Positions 6,372 through 14,044 of a stretch of DNA of 64,000 bases are shown piece by piece. The stretch's first letter is position 1; every line of letters begins with the position of its first letter. Made by a program: the position numbers and the translations under genes. Origin of the DNA: Oscillospiraceae bacterium (GTDB lineage: Bacteria; Bacillota; Clostridia; Oscillospirales; Oscillospiraceae); assembly GCA_015067545.1 (NCBI GenBank), contig SVMG01000001.1, positions 338,687 through 402,686 of the forward strand, given 5' to 3'. The notes under the pieces are model-generated. The model did not search any database. It was not told the origin of the DNA and saw only the letters and a list, made by a program, of their open reading frames with translations.

Positions 6372-8573
6372 TTATTTATTGTTCAATTCCTTCAGTACAG
6401 CGCCAAAACTGCTTGGCTCATCGGTGATTTTATACCACGTGTCATCCTGTGCTTTTACAAATCCACCAGCGTCATAGATAAAGCACACAGTATCTCCGTT
6501 TTCATATATAAGCGTTACGTTCCATATAATATATGCTGATTGCTGAGGCTTGTTCTCGAAGTCGGTTGTCAGATCCAGGCTTGAGAAGTAAGCGGCAACA
6601 ATATTTGCATCGTTTTCTGTAAAAGAATACTGATATTTTCCCTTGGCATCCGCTACCATTGCAACAAGAAGCTTTCCATTTTCTTTCAGCCCAAGCAACT
6701 CTGCGTCGTCTCCCTTAAAGAAATAAATCGGCTTCAGATCAAACCTATCAGGACTGAAAACATAGAGAAAATCGTCAATAACCACACCTCTGACTTGATC
6801 GAGAATACCCTTGATTTCCCCAATTCTCAGTTCCCGCAGCTGACTGCCCGTAAATTGTAGGAGCACATAGCCGTCATATGTGGGAATACCGAACAGATTA
6901 TTCTCCCTGTCAATGTAGTAAGCCTTATAATCGGTTGCAAACCTCGCATCCTTGACATAGGAACAAACAGAGGTCACGCCATTTTCGGTCTCTTGATAAA
7001 CTTCAACTTTTAAGCACCGCTTTTCGTCAAAGCCGATGCCCATAAGATAACCGTCCTTTAGTTGGATCAGGGAGCTGGAATATCCTTCGATTGTGCCGGT
7101 ATCCTTGACTGTGATATTTCCAAGATCAGTCATATCGAAAAAGAATACCGGATCCCTCAGCGTTACCACAACTGCGGTGCAGACATAGGCATAGTCTCCA
7201 TCAAAACGGACGGATTCTACCGTTTCACCCTCGGGGGCGAAATCCTTCACTTCTGCGAGTTTTTCCCATGTATCCACCTCGAAGCAGGTTAAATTGGCAT
7301 TCTGGTAAGTTGGAGGCAGCGGCATGGGCTCGCCGACAGGCGGAGCGGTATTTCCATAAGCATCCGTTGCGGGATTGGTGTTGCCGGATGCTCTGTAACG
7401 GCGGTTTGTGCCGGTAACGATGCGAAATACTCCGTTATGCTCATCCATGCTGTACTGATTCTTGATTGTACCCTCCACGCAGAAGGTGCCTTTCAGGGTC
7501 AGGCCGTTCTCGCCGTAACCCACACAGGCGATCTCGGTCATGGACTTGGTTGCAGTGATATGTTCTGCAATTTCTTCCTTATCTGTATAACCGCGGGTCA
7601 CATAGATGTTATCCCTGGATACATACAGCTGTCTGGAGTAGGACATAAATGCACCGGCATCAGTGACCGAAAGATCCTTGGTATCCAACAGGTTGATAAC
7701 TGTATAACTGTCACTTGTCAACTGTTCTGGAACGACAATGTTTTCTGCCGGGATGGGGTTCATATCCTCCGGCGTGCCATACTGGGGCAAATAACTGGAT
7801 TCGTCATCAAAATCCACTTGATATTTCATGCTGTAGCGGGTCATGACCATCAGCTGATCTCCTACCATCCGGGAGGATATCAGGCTGCCAGTCAAATAAA
7901 CTGTCTTCTGATCAATTACATGTTCCGGATCCTGCACATCCAGTAATACGATCTTCACAAAGTTTTTCCAACAATTATCTATCAGTTTATCTCCTGGAAT
8001 CAATAGAGTCACTCGGGATGCGTCCGCAGACAAATATATTTCCGGGCTATTGTAATATGCCTCTATGTCTCGTTTTAAATTCCAACTACTGACGATATGA
8101 GAATTACTACCATCGATGGAGTAAATATTCAAAGAGTACCCATCAAAGTAGAAGATATGGGTTTCGCTCCGTTTGATCAAGTCCCCTTCGTGGACACCTG
8201 CTACCTGGTGATCGGTGATCTCTATGGAAGTATTTGCGGAACTGCCGTTACTCGGTGCGTCACCTTGGAACAAAACATCTTCATTATTATCCTGATCCCA
8301 CTGCATATATTCTTCCCAGGTGAGTCCTTGCGCCTTATCCGGCAAATCCCGGCTGATAGCTTCAATGACCTTAAAATACTGGCTGTCGCTATATTGGGAA
8401 ATATCGATCCCGGGCTCAACAGGCACACCCTCATTACTCCCTTTTGGAAGCAACAAACCGGCCACAATGCACAGGCACAGCATGCCTGCTGTTGCCATCA
8501 GGGCCTTGCGTTGGGTTTGCTTTTTCTTGAGCTTGCCCTGAACGGATTGCATCCTTTCTTCATATGTCTTCAT
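6372..8573 (-). CDS. Membrane-anchored beta-propeller protein, candidate ECF partner
   Basis: About 733 residues resembling the Beta_propel family (secreted C-terminal beta-propeller proteins distantly related to WD40). After a short basic cytoplasmic tail (MKTYEERMQSVQGKLKKKQ) comes one membrane segment (ALMATAGMLCLCIVAGLLL). The rest is extracytoplasmic and contains repeated strands such as SSLIQLKDGYLMGIGFD and GDQLMVMTRYSMKY. The TTG start in the ORF track is replaced by the ATG at 8573, which has AAAGGTGGG 8 nt upstream. It overlaps the ECF sigma gene by 14 nt, so production is coupled. The layout suggests an anti-sigma or sensor role, but no known anti-sigma motif (such as a zinc HxxxCxxC) is visible, so this is inference. 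Confidence 0.8.
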   Translation of the reverse strand: MKTYEERMQSVQGKLKKKQTQRKALMATAGMLCLCIVAGLLLPKGSNEGVPVEPGIDISQYSDSQYFKVIEAISRDLPDKAQGLTWEEYMQWDQDNNEDVLFQGDAPSNGSSANTSIEITDHQVAGVHEGDLIKRSETHIFYFDGYSLNIYSIDGSNSHIVSSWNLKRDIEAYYNSPEIYLSADASRVTLLIPGDKLIDNCWKNFVKIVLLDVQDPEHVIDQKTVYLTGSLISSRMVGDQLMVMTRYSMKYQVDFDDESSYLPQYGTPEDMNPIPAENIVVPEQLTSDSYTVINLLDTKDLSVTDAGAFMSYSRQLYVSRDNIYVTRGYTDKEEIAEHITATKSMTEIACVGYGENGLTLKGTFCVEGTIKNQYSMDEHNGVFRIVTGTNRRYRASGNTNPATDAYGNTAPPVGEPMPLPPTYQNANLTCFEVDTWEKLAEVKDFAPEGETVESVRFDGDYAYVCTAVVVTLRDPVFFFDMTDLGNITVKDTGTIEGYSSSLIQLKDGYLMGIGFDEKRCLKVEVYQETENGVTSVCSYVKDARFATDYKAYYIDRENNLFGIPTYDGYVLLQFTGSQLRELRIGEIKGILDQVRGVVIDDFLYVFSPDRFDLKPIYFFKGDDAELLGLKENGKLLVAMVADAKGKYQYSFTENDANIVAAYFSSLDLTTDFENKPQQSAYIIWNVTLIYENGDTVCFIYDAGGFVKAQDDTWYKITDEPSSFGAVLKELNNK

Positions 8574-9099
8574 AAGTGATTCCCACCTTTTCAAGCAAAG
8601 ATTTCAGAGATGTCTTTGCCCGGGCAAGCAGGTTATACACCTGCTTTTTCGACCGGGACATGATGGCACAAACCTCATCGGGAGTAAAGCCGTCAAAATA
8701 GGTCAGCATCAACACCTGGCGATACTGCAATGGCAGTTCCTGCAAGCAGGCAAACACCGCCCTGTCGCGCTCCTTTTTGATAGCGTCCCCCTCCAGATCC
8801 CCTGCCGAGAGCACAGCTTCCACATCCTCCAACGGAACATTTTTCCGGTGGAAGCGCAGGTAATTTAAGCACCGATGGCGAATCGCCTTGTAAAGATATG
8901 CTTTGAAATGGGCCTCATCGTTAAACTTTCTGTCCCTGATCAGCACATCTGCCAGCGCGTCTTCCATCAGTTCCTCGGCAACAGATTCGCTCCCTACAAA
9001 ACTGCAGGCAAAGCGCACCAAGGGGTCTGAATATGTACGGATAATCGTTTCCAGAGAAGCAACTTCTCCAAAACCAATTTTTATACCAAATTGGGCCAT
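8560..9099 (-). CDS. ECF-type sigma-70 family RNA polymerase sigma factor
   Basis: About 179 residues with only regions 2 and 4, as in extracytoplasmic-function sigma factors. Region 2 is visible as IIRTYSDPLVRFACSFVGS...AEELMEDALADVLIR...AYLYKAIRHRCLNYLR. Region 4 is visible as LPLQYRQVLMLTYFDGFTPDEVCAIMSRSKKQVYNLLARAKTSL. The ATG at 9099 is chosen over the GTG at 9108 because an AGAGGTG site lies 6 nt ahead of it. Its 3' end overlaps the membrane beta-propeller gene, the usual arrangement for an ECF factor and its membrane partner. The stimulus is unknown and no clear autoregulatory ECF promoter could be recognised upstream. Confidence 0.92.
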   Translation of the reverse strand: MAQFGIKIGFGEVASLETIIRTYSDPLVRFACSFVGSESVAEELMEDALADVLIRDRKFNDEAHFKAYLYKAIRHRCLNYLRFHRKNVPLEDVEAVLSAGDLEGDAIKKERDRAVFACLQELPLQYRQVLMLTYFDGFTPDEVCAIMSRSKKQVYNLLARAKTSLKSLLEKVGITYEDI

Positions 9100-9230
9100 T
9101 ACGATCACCTCTTCATCCTTATAACACCTGAACTGTGGAAATTACTCACGATAATTTTCAAAAAATTCATCCATATCCCATTTCTTGTAGTATAATGCAA
9201 ATAAGGAACAATTGCAATGACTGCCCTCTG

Positions 9231-9242
9231 CCTGGGTATAAT
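9231..9242 (+). promoter_or_regulatory. Possible -10 region for the zinc peptidase gene
   Basis: TATAAT near 9237 follows a TTGCAA at a long 19-nt spacing, 30 nt before the AAAGGAG site. A second TATAAT at 9191-9196 has no good -35. The assignment is weak. The rest of 9100-9271 shows nothing else recognisable. Confidence 0.4.
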
Positions 9243-9271
9243 AAAAAAGCATCTTTTGAAAGGAGCAACCT

Positions 9272-9991
9272 ATGTTCGGATATTATTACGGTTTTGATCT
9301 GACATACATCGTACTGGTGCTGCCTTGCGTGATTTTGGCCATGATCGCCAGCGCCAATGTCAATTCCACTTTTAAGCGCTATTCCGAAAAGCATTCTTAT
9401 CGTCGCATCACCGGCGCGCAGGCCGCAGAGCGCGTGCTTCGTGCAAACGGCGTGGCAGGGGTCCGCATCGAACGGATTCGCGGCAATCTGACAGACCACT
9501 TTGACCCCAAGACTAATGTCATTCGTCTTTCTGACAGCGTGCACGATTCCACATCTGTTGCCGCCATCGGTGTTGCCTGTCACGAAGCCGGTCACGCAGT
9601 ACAGTACGCCCAGCACTATGGCCCCATCAAGCTCCGCGCCGCCATCATTCCCATTACGAACATCGGCAGCAAACTGGCCATGCCCCTGATTTTGCTTGGT
9701 CTGCTGTTTAGCTTTGGTGAAACGGTTTCCTACGGTTTTGTGTACGCCGGTATCGCCTGCTTTGGCCTTTCCTTGGTATTCCAGTTGGTCACATTGCCTG
9801 TGGAGTTCAACGCCAGCCGCCGGGCCATGCAGGCCATTGAATCGGCTGAACTTCTGACAGAAGACGAGCAGCGCGGTGCGCGCAAGACCCTCACCGCGGC
9901 CGCCATGACCTATGTGGCTACCACGGCGGTTGCCCTCGCTCAGCTTGTTCGCTTGCTGGCTATTTTCGGCGGCAGACGGCGCAATGATTAA
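9272..9991 (+). CDS. Membrane neutral zinc metallopeptidase, YugP family
   Basis: A 239-residue protein of the Zn_peptidase_2/YugP type. It has a first membrane helix (IVLVLPCVILAMIASANV), then the soluble catalytic part with DHFDPKTNVIRLSDSVHDSTS and the zinc motif ACHEAGHAVQYAQ (HExxH). Two further hydrophobic segments follow (IGSKLAMPLILLGLLFSFGE, YGFVYAGIACFGLSLVFQLV), and then PVEFNASRRA, a conserved patch likely contributing the third metal ligand. Family members are membrane proteases whose substrates are mostly unknown. AAAGGAG precedes the ATG. It appears monocistronic. Confidence 0.9.
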   Translation: MFGYYYGFDLTYIVLVLPCVILAMIASANVNSTFKRYSEKHSYRRITGAQAAERVLRANGVAGVRIERIRGNLTDHFDPKTNVIRLSDSVHDSTSVAAIGVACHEAGHAVQYAQHYGPIKLRAAIIPITNIGSKLAMPLILLGLLFSFGETVSYGFVYAGIACFGLSLVFQLVTLPVEFNASRRAMQAIESAELLTEDEQRGARKTLTAAAMTYVATTAVALAQLVRLLAIFGGRRRND

Positions 9992-9996
9992 CCGAG

Positions 9997-10071
9997 CCAG
10001 TGCGCACACTGGCGTGGGAATCCCCTTGATCGATTGAGATTGCCACACCAGTCTGAGGACTGGTTCGCAAT
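9997..10071. repeat. Two-hairpin dispersed-repeat-like element
   Basis: Two stems share the CCAGT core: CCAGTG-CGCA-CACTGG (9997-10012), and a larger ATTGC/GCAAT stem enclosing CCAGTC-TGAG-GACTGG (10039-10071). Intergenic elements of the form ATTGCCACACCAGT...TTCGCAATGACA are, to my recollection, frequent in related gut Firmicutes. Only one copy is in this window. Confidence 0.55.
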
Positions 10072-10081
10072 GACAGAAATT

Positions 10082-10114
10082 ACCGCTCCGGTATTGACAA
10101 CCGGGGCGGTTTTC
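10082..10114 (+). terminator. Terminator whose loop contains a promoter -35 box
   Basis: ACCGCTCCGGT (10082-10092), 7-nt loop ATTGACA, ACCGGGGCGGT (10100-10110), then TTTCTGT. One G-T pair in the stem. It probably ends the peptidase transcript, though the T-tract is short. Confidence 0.7.
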
Positions 10115-10122
10115 TGTATAAT
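10094..10122 (+). promoter_or_regulatory. Perfect-consensus promoter for the abrB-like operon
   Basis: TTGACA, 17-nt spacer, TATAAT: both hexamers exact. The -35 sits in the loop and the spacer covers the 3' arm of the terminator hairpin just described. Confidence 0.88.
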
Positions 10123-10170
10123 CTTTGGGTGTGAAAAGTATGAAAAGTATGAATTCAAAGGAGTGGTGAA

Positions 10171-10410
10171 ATGCCTGGAGGCAAACACATTTTAGGAAAA
10201 ACCAACGCCCGCCGGGTCTTCGGCACTGCCAAGGTCGGTGACCGGGGGCAAATCGTGATTCCCAAGGAAGCCCGGGAAATGTTTAACATTCAGCCCGGAG
10301 ATACCTTGCTGATTCTGGGTGAATCCGATGCCGGTCTGATCGTCTCCCGGCCGGAGACGCTGAATGACTTGGCTGACAAAATACTGAACAATGTAAAAAC
10401 AGAGGATTGA
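10171..10410 (+). CDS. AbrB/SpoVT-type DNA-binding protein
   Basis: A 79-residue protein with one swapped-hairpin AbrB fold: FGTAKVGDRGQIVIPKEARE, then the strand GDTLLILGE and a short acidic tail. Proteins of this kind dimerise and bind DNA as transition-state regulators or as antitoxin-like repressors. No toxin gene accompanies it. It is the first gene of an operon with the PLP lyase (5 nt gap) and a DMT transporter, so it may regulate that operon. AAAGGAG lies just upstream of the ATG. A strong consensus promoter precedes it. Confidence 0.9.
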   Translation: MPGGKHILGKTNARRVFGTAKVGDRGQIVIPKEAREMFNIQPGDTLLILGESDAGLIVSRPETLNDLADKILNNVKTED

Positions 10411-10414
10411 TACA

Positions 10415-11698
10415 ATGGAAGATTTATTGGCTCTTTACGGCGGAATGGGTATTTCCCCCGCTGTCTACAACTACGGCGAGGCCGCTCTGAAGAAGCTGCA
10501 GGCGCGTTTTGCCGAAATCGATAAGGTAGCGGAATACAACCAGGCAAAGGTGATTTCCGCCATGCAAAAAAACCGGGTCAGCGCCGCCTGCTTCGCTGCA
10601 ACCACCGGTTACGGCTACGATGATATGGGCCGTGACAACTTAGAGCGGGTCTATGCGGATGTGTTCCACACGGAGGCCGCTTTGGTACGCCCGCAGATCA
10701 CCTGCGGCACCCATGCGCTGACCGTTGCACTTTCTGCTAACTTGCTCCCGGGAGACGAACTGCTCTCCCCTGTTGGCCTGCCCTATGACACCTTGCAGGA
10801 GGTCATAGGCATTCGTCCCAGTCCCTGCTCCTTGGCAGAGTACGGCGTGACTTACCGCCAAGTGGATCTGCTGGAAGACGGCACTTTTGACTACGAAAAT
10901 ATTCGCAAGGCCATCAATGAAAAGACAAAACTCATTACCATTCAGCGCTCCAAAGGCTATGCCACCCGCCCCACCTTCTCCGTGAAGCAGATCGGTGAGC
11001 TGATCGCATTCTGCAAATCCGTCAAGCCCGATGTGCTGGTAATGGTGGACAACTGCTACGGCGAATTTGTAGAGACCATTGAGCCTTCCGATGTGGGCGC
11101 AGATATGACGGTGGGCTCTCTGATCAAGAACCCCGGCGGCGGCCTGGCTCCTATCGGCGGTTACATTGCCGGCACACGGGAGTGCATTGACCGCTGCGGT
11201 TATCGCCTTTCTGCTCCCGGCTTGGGCCAGGAAGTGGGTGCAAATTTGGGCTTGATGCCCGCCCTTTACCAAGGCTTTTTCCTTGCTCCGACTGTGGTTG
11301 CAGGTGCTGAAAAGGGCGCGATCTTTGCCGCCAATCTGTATGAGCCTTTGGGCTTCCGCTGTGTTCCCAATGCCACCGAAAGCCGCCACGACATCATCCA
11401 GGCAGTGGAGCTGGGCAGCGAAGCCGGCATGATTGCTTTCTGTAAGGGCATCCAGGCGGCGGCACCTGTGGATTCCTACGCCGCACCCATCCCGGGTGAC
11501 ATGCCCGGTTATGACAGCAAAGTCATCATGGCCGCCGGCGCATTTGTACAGGGCTCGTCCATTGAGCTTTCTGCGGACGGCCCCATCCGTCCCCCCTATG
11601 CGGTGTATTTCCAGGGCGGTCTGACCTGGTGTCACGCAAAGCTTGGTATCCTAATGAGCCTGCAGAAAATGGTGGATGCAGGGCTTGTAAATATATAA
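10415..11698 (+). CDS. Methionine gamma-lyase-like PLP enzyme (aluminium-resistance/YnbB family)
   Basis: A 427-residue PLP-dependent enzyme of the Met_gamma_lyase (PF06838) family, long annotated as aluminium resistance protein. Visible are the cofactor-binding stretch TGYGYDDMGRDNLERVYADVF, ITCGTHALTVALSANLLPGD, the aspartate-bearing strand VLVMVDNCYGEFVE, and GSLIKNPGGGLAPIGGYIAG with the likely Schiff-base lysine. It is probably a carbon-sulfur lyase or related amino-acid enzyme, and the true substrate is not known. It is the middle gene of a three-gene operon with an AbrB-like regulator and an exporter-like transporter, which fits production and export of a metabolite (inference). Confidence 0.92.
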   Translation: MEDLLALYGGMGISPAVYNYGEAALKKLQARFAEIDKVAEYNQAKVISAMQKNRVSAACFAATTGYGYDDMGRDNLERVYADVFHTEAALVRPQITCGTHALTVALSANLLPGDELLSPVGLPYDTLQEVIGIRPSPCSLAEYGVTYRQVDLLEDGTFDYENIRKAINEKTKLITIQRSKGYATRPTFSVKQIGELIAFCKSVKPDVLVMVDNCYGEFVETIEPSDVGADMTVGSLIKNPGGGLAPIGGYIAGTRECIDRCGYRLSAPGLGQEVGANLGLMPALYQGFFLAPTVVAGAEKGAIFAANLYEPLGFRCVPNATESRHDIIQAVELGSEAGMIAFCKGIQAAAPVDSYAAPIPGDMPGYDSKVIMAAGAFVQGSSIELSADGPIRPPYAVYFQGGLTWCHAKLGILMSLQKMVDAGLVNI

Positions 11699-11711
11699 GG
11701 AGGAAACTACA

Positions 11712-12638
11712 ATGTCTTGGCTATTCTTTTCCATTGCAACCGCTGTTTTGTGGGGTGCTGCAGAACTGTTTTACAAAAAGGGCGCTCTCCCCAACGAAAA
11801 ATATTCCCACCTGAAGATCTGCATCTGTGTTGGCGCAGTGATGGGCCTTCACGCCATCTTCACCCTGCTGACCCAGGATATCAACTACAATCCTATCAAT
11901 ATCATCCGTTATCTTCCCGTTTCCCTGTTTTACATTATCTCCATGGCCTTCTCCTATTTCGGCATGCGTTTCCTGGAGGAATCCATTTCCGATCCCATTG
12001 AGAACACCGCCGGTGTCATTTGCACCCTGCTGTTTGTCATCTTCCTGCAGGAAGAGATCTCCTGGCTGACCTGGGTCGCGATCGGTGTCATTACCGTTGG
12101 TGTTTTGGGTGTCAGCTTCCTGGAAAACCACGGCGAAACCACAAGAAAAAAGAATTATGGTAAAACCCTGGCTATCGTGGCATTCTGTATGCCCTTTGTG
12201 TACGCCCTGCTGGATGCCTTCGGCACATTCCTGGATGATGCTTTCTTCCTGATTGAAGACGTTGCCAATTCTCCCTTGGTGGATGTGACCGAGGAAACCA
12301 TTGAAGATGTGGCCAATACCAGCTATGAGCTGACGTTTGCCATGTTCGCCCTGGGCCTGTTCATCTTCCTGAAGGCCAAAAAGGTAAAGTTTGGCCCCAT
12401 TCCCCAGCATAAGGACAAGATTTTGGCCGCTGTATTTGAAACCGCCGGTCAGTTTACATACGTATACGCCCTGGGCGGAGTAGATGCCATTGCTGCCCCC
12501 ATCCTCTCCTCTGTTTGCGTAGTGTCCCTAGTGCTTTCCCGTATTTTCCTGAAAGAAAAGCTTTCCTGGAAAACTTATGCTTTCATTGCTGTCGTGATCG
12601 TCGGTATCCTTTTGCTGGCAGTGAGCGAGGAACTATAA
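11712..12638 (+). CDS. EamA/DMT-superfamily transporter
   Basis: A 308-residue membrane protein with two EamA-like halves. The first starts WLFFSIATAVLWGAAELFYKKGA and includes YIISMAFSYFGMRFLEESISDPIENTAGV. The second ends LSWKTYAFIAVVIVGILLLAVSEEL. About ten hydrophobic helices can be read. An acidic stretch (DDAFFLIEDV...VDVTEETIEDV) of about 35 residues separates the halves at the start of the second unit and is longer than in typical members. The family moves amino acids, nucleosides or other small metabolites, and the substrate here is unknown. AAGGAGG precedes the ATG. It is the last gene of the operon and is followed by a strong terminator. Confidence 0.9.
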   Translation: MSWLFFSIATAVLWGAAELFYKKGALPNEKYSHLKICICVGAVMGLHAIFTLLTQDINYNPINIIRYLPVSLFYIISMAFSYFGMRFLEESISDPIENTAGVICTLLFVIFLQEEISWLTWVAIGVITVGVLGVSFLENHGETTRKKNYGKTLAIVAFCMPFVYALLDAFGTFLDDAFFLIEDVANSPLVDVTEETIEDVANTSYELTFAMFALGLFIFLKAKKVKFGPIPQHKDKILAAVFETAGQFTYVYALGGVDAIAAPILSSVCVVSLVLSRIFLKEKLSWKTYAFIAVVIVGILLLAVSEEL

Positions 12639-12656
12639 AAAATTTATAATATCTAA

Positions 12657-12691
12657 CCAAAAAGTCGTCGGATTTTCCGACGACTTTTTAC
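12657..12691 (+). terminator. Terminator of the abrB-like/lyase/transporter operon
   Basis: AAAAAGTCGTCGGA, TTT loop, TCCGACGACTTTTTA: a long perfect stem with a U-tract. Confidence 0.93.
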
Positions 12692-12703
12692 ATGTAAACT
12701 TTG

Positions 12704-12732
12704 TTGACACCGCACCCTTTGCATGGTATAAT
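12704..12732 (+). promoter_or_regulatory. Perfect-consensus promoter of the pyr operon
   Basis: TTGACA, 17-nt spacer, TATAAT, both exact. The predicted leader is only about 40 nt and holds no PyrR-type attenuator or terminator, so pyrimidine control must act another way or be absent. Confidence 0.9.
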
Positions 12733-12778
12733 ATGCGGGATAAGAAAGTTACATATTCGCGCTGCGAAAGGAGTTTGT

Positions 12779-14014
12779 ATGACTATGCAGAATCAGAACG
12801 CAACAATGCTCGATGCCCTCTGTGGCAGCAGTGTTCGTGTTTCTATTTTGGACCGTCTTTCTTCCGTTGACCTGTGTACTTTCAATTCCCCTGAATATGC
12901 TGTTTTTCCCGGCTTTTGTGATGTGCATGTGCACTTCAGAGAGCCGGGCTTTTCTTATAAAGAGACCATTTTCTCCGGCTCTTTGGCAGCAGCTCACGGT
13001 GGATACACAGCGGTCTGCACAATGCCCAATCTGGACCCCGTTCCGGATACCAAGGCACATCTGAAAGAACAGCTTGATCTCATCAAGCAGGACGGTCTGA
13101 TCCACATTTATCCTTACGGCTCTATTACCATGAGCTCAAAGGGCGAAGCACTTTCCGAAATGAAAGCCATGGCGCAGCAGGTCATCGGCTTTACTGATGA
13201 CGGCAAGGGCGTACAGCGCGACGATATGATGCGCGCCGCCATGAAGCAGGCCAAGCAGCTGAACAAGCTGATCGTTGCCCATTGTGAGGTCAACGATTTG
13301 CTGAACGGCGGCTACATCCACGATGGCGACTACGCCCGGGAGAATCACCACCGGGGCATCTGCTCCGAAAGTGAATGGAAGCAGGTGGAGCGGGATCTGG
13401 CTCTTGTCAGGGAGACCGGCTGCGCCTACCATGTGTGCCACATCTCTACAAAAGAATCTGTGGAGCTGATCCGCAAGGCAAAGGCACAGGGCCTCAATGT
13501 CACCTGTGAAACTGCCCCCCACTATCTGCTCATGGACGATTCCTACTTGCAGGAAGATGGCCGTTACAAGATGAATCCCCCTCTGCGGGATCGATCCGAC
13601 CGGGAAGCACTGATCGCCGGCATCCAGGACGGCACCATCGACATGATCGCCACCGACCATGCCCCTCACTCAGAAGAGGAAAAGAGCAAGGGCTTGGACG
13701 GCAGCAGCTTTGGCATTGTGGGCCTGGAGACTGCATTCCCCCTGCTGTACACCTACTTGGTGAAGGAAAACATCATCTCTCTTGAGAAGCTCCTGCAGCT
13801 GCTGGTCACCAATCCCCGGAAGCGTTTCCGCATCCCCATGACCACGGACTTTTCCATTTGGGATATGCGTCAAAGCTACCTCATTGATCCCGAGGAATTC
13901 CAGTCCCAGGGCAAATCCACTCCCTTCGCCGGCTGGAAGGTTTGGGGCAAGTGTATGGCCACCGTATGTGACGGCAAGCTGGTTTGGTTAGAAAAGGTAA
14001 GAAACAGCAAATAA
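12779..14014 (+). CDS. pyrC: Dihydroorotase
   Basis: About 411 residues, amidohydrolase fold, type I dihydroorotase. It cyclises carbamoyl-aspartate to dihydroorotate, step three of UMP synthesis. Metal-binding motifs are FCDVHVHFREPG (HxH), AHCEVN, CHISTKESV and MIATDHAPH. YKMNPPLRD is the substrate loop. GFTDDGKGVQ appears where other amidohydrolases have a carboxylated lysine. The ORF track extends upstream to 12701 and would include the promoter. The ATG at 12779 has AAAGGAG 5 nt ahead and is clearly the start. It is the first gene of the pyr operon. The next gene is carB 30 nt on, with no carA in between. Confidence 0.96.
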   Translation: MTMQNQNATMLDALCGSSVRVSILDRLSSVDLCTFNSPEYAVFPGFCDVHVHFREPGFSYKETIFSGSLAAAHGGYTAVCTMPNLDPVPDTKAHLKEQLDLIKQDGLIHIYPYGSITMSSKGEALSEMKAMAQQVIGFTDDGKGVQRDDMMRAAMKQAKQLNKLIVAHCEVNDLLNGGYIHDGDYARENHHRGICSESEWKQVERDLALVRETGCAYHVCHISTKESVELIRKAKAQGLNVTCETAPHYLLMDDSYLQEDGRYKMNPPLRDRSDREALIAGIQDGTIDMIATDHAPHSEEEKSKGLDGSSFGIVGLETAFPLLYTYLVKENIISLEKLLQLLVTNPRKRFRIPMTTDFSIWDMRQSYLIDPEEFQSQGKSTPFAGWKVWGKCMATVCDGKLVWLEKVRNSK

Positions 14015-14044
14015 TACTTGAAATAGATTTATGGAGGCTTTCAT

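Noticed and set aside
12733-12778. PyrR attenuator or other riboswitch in the pyr leader
   Set aside because: The leader is only about 40 nt with no anti-terminator/terminator pair or PyrR-binding loop.
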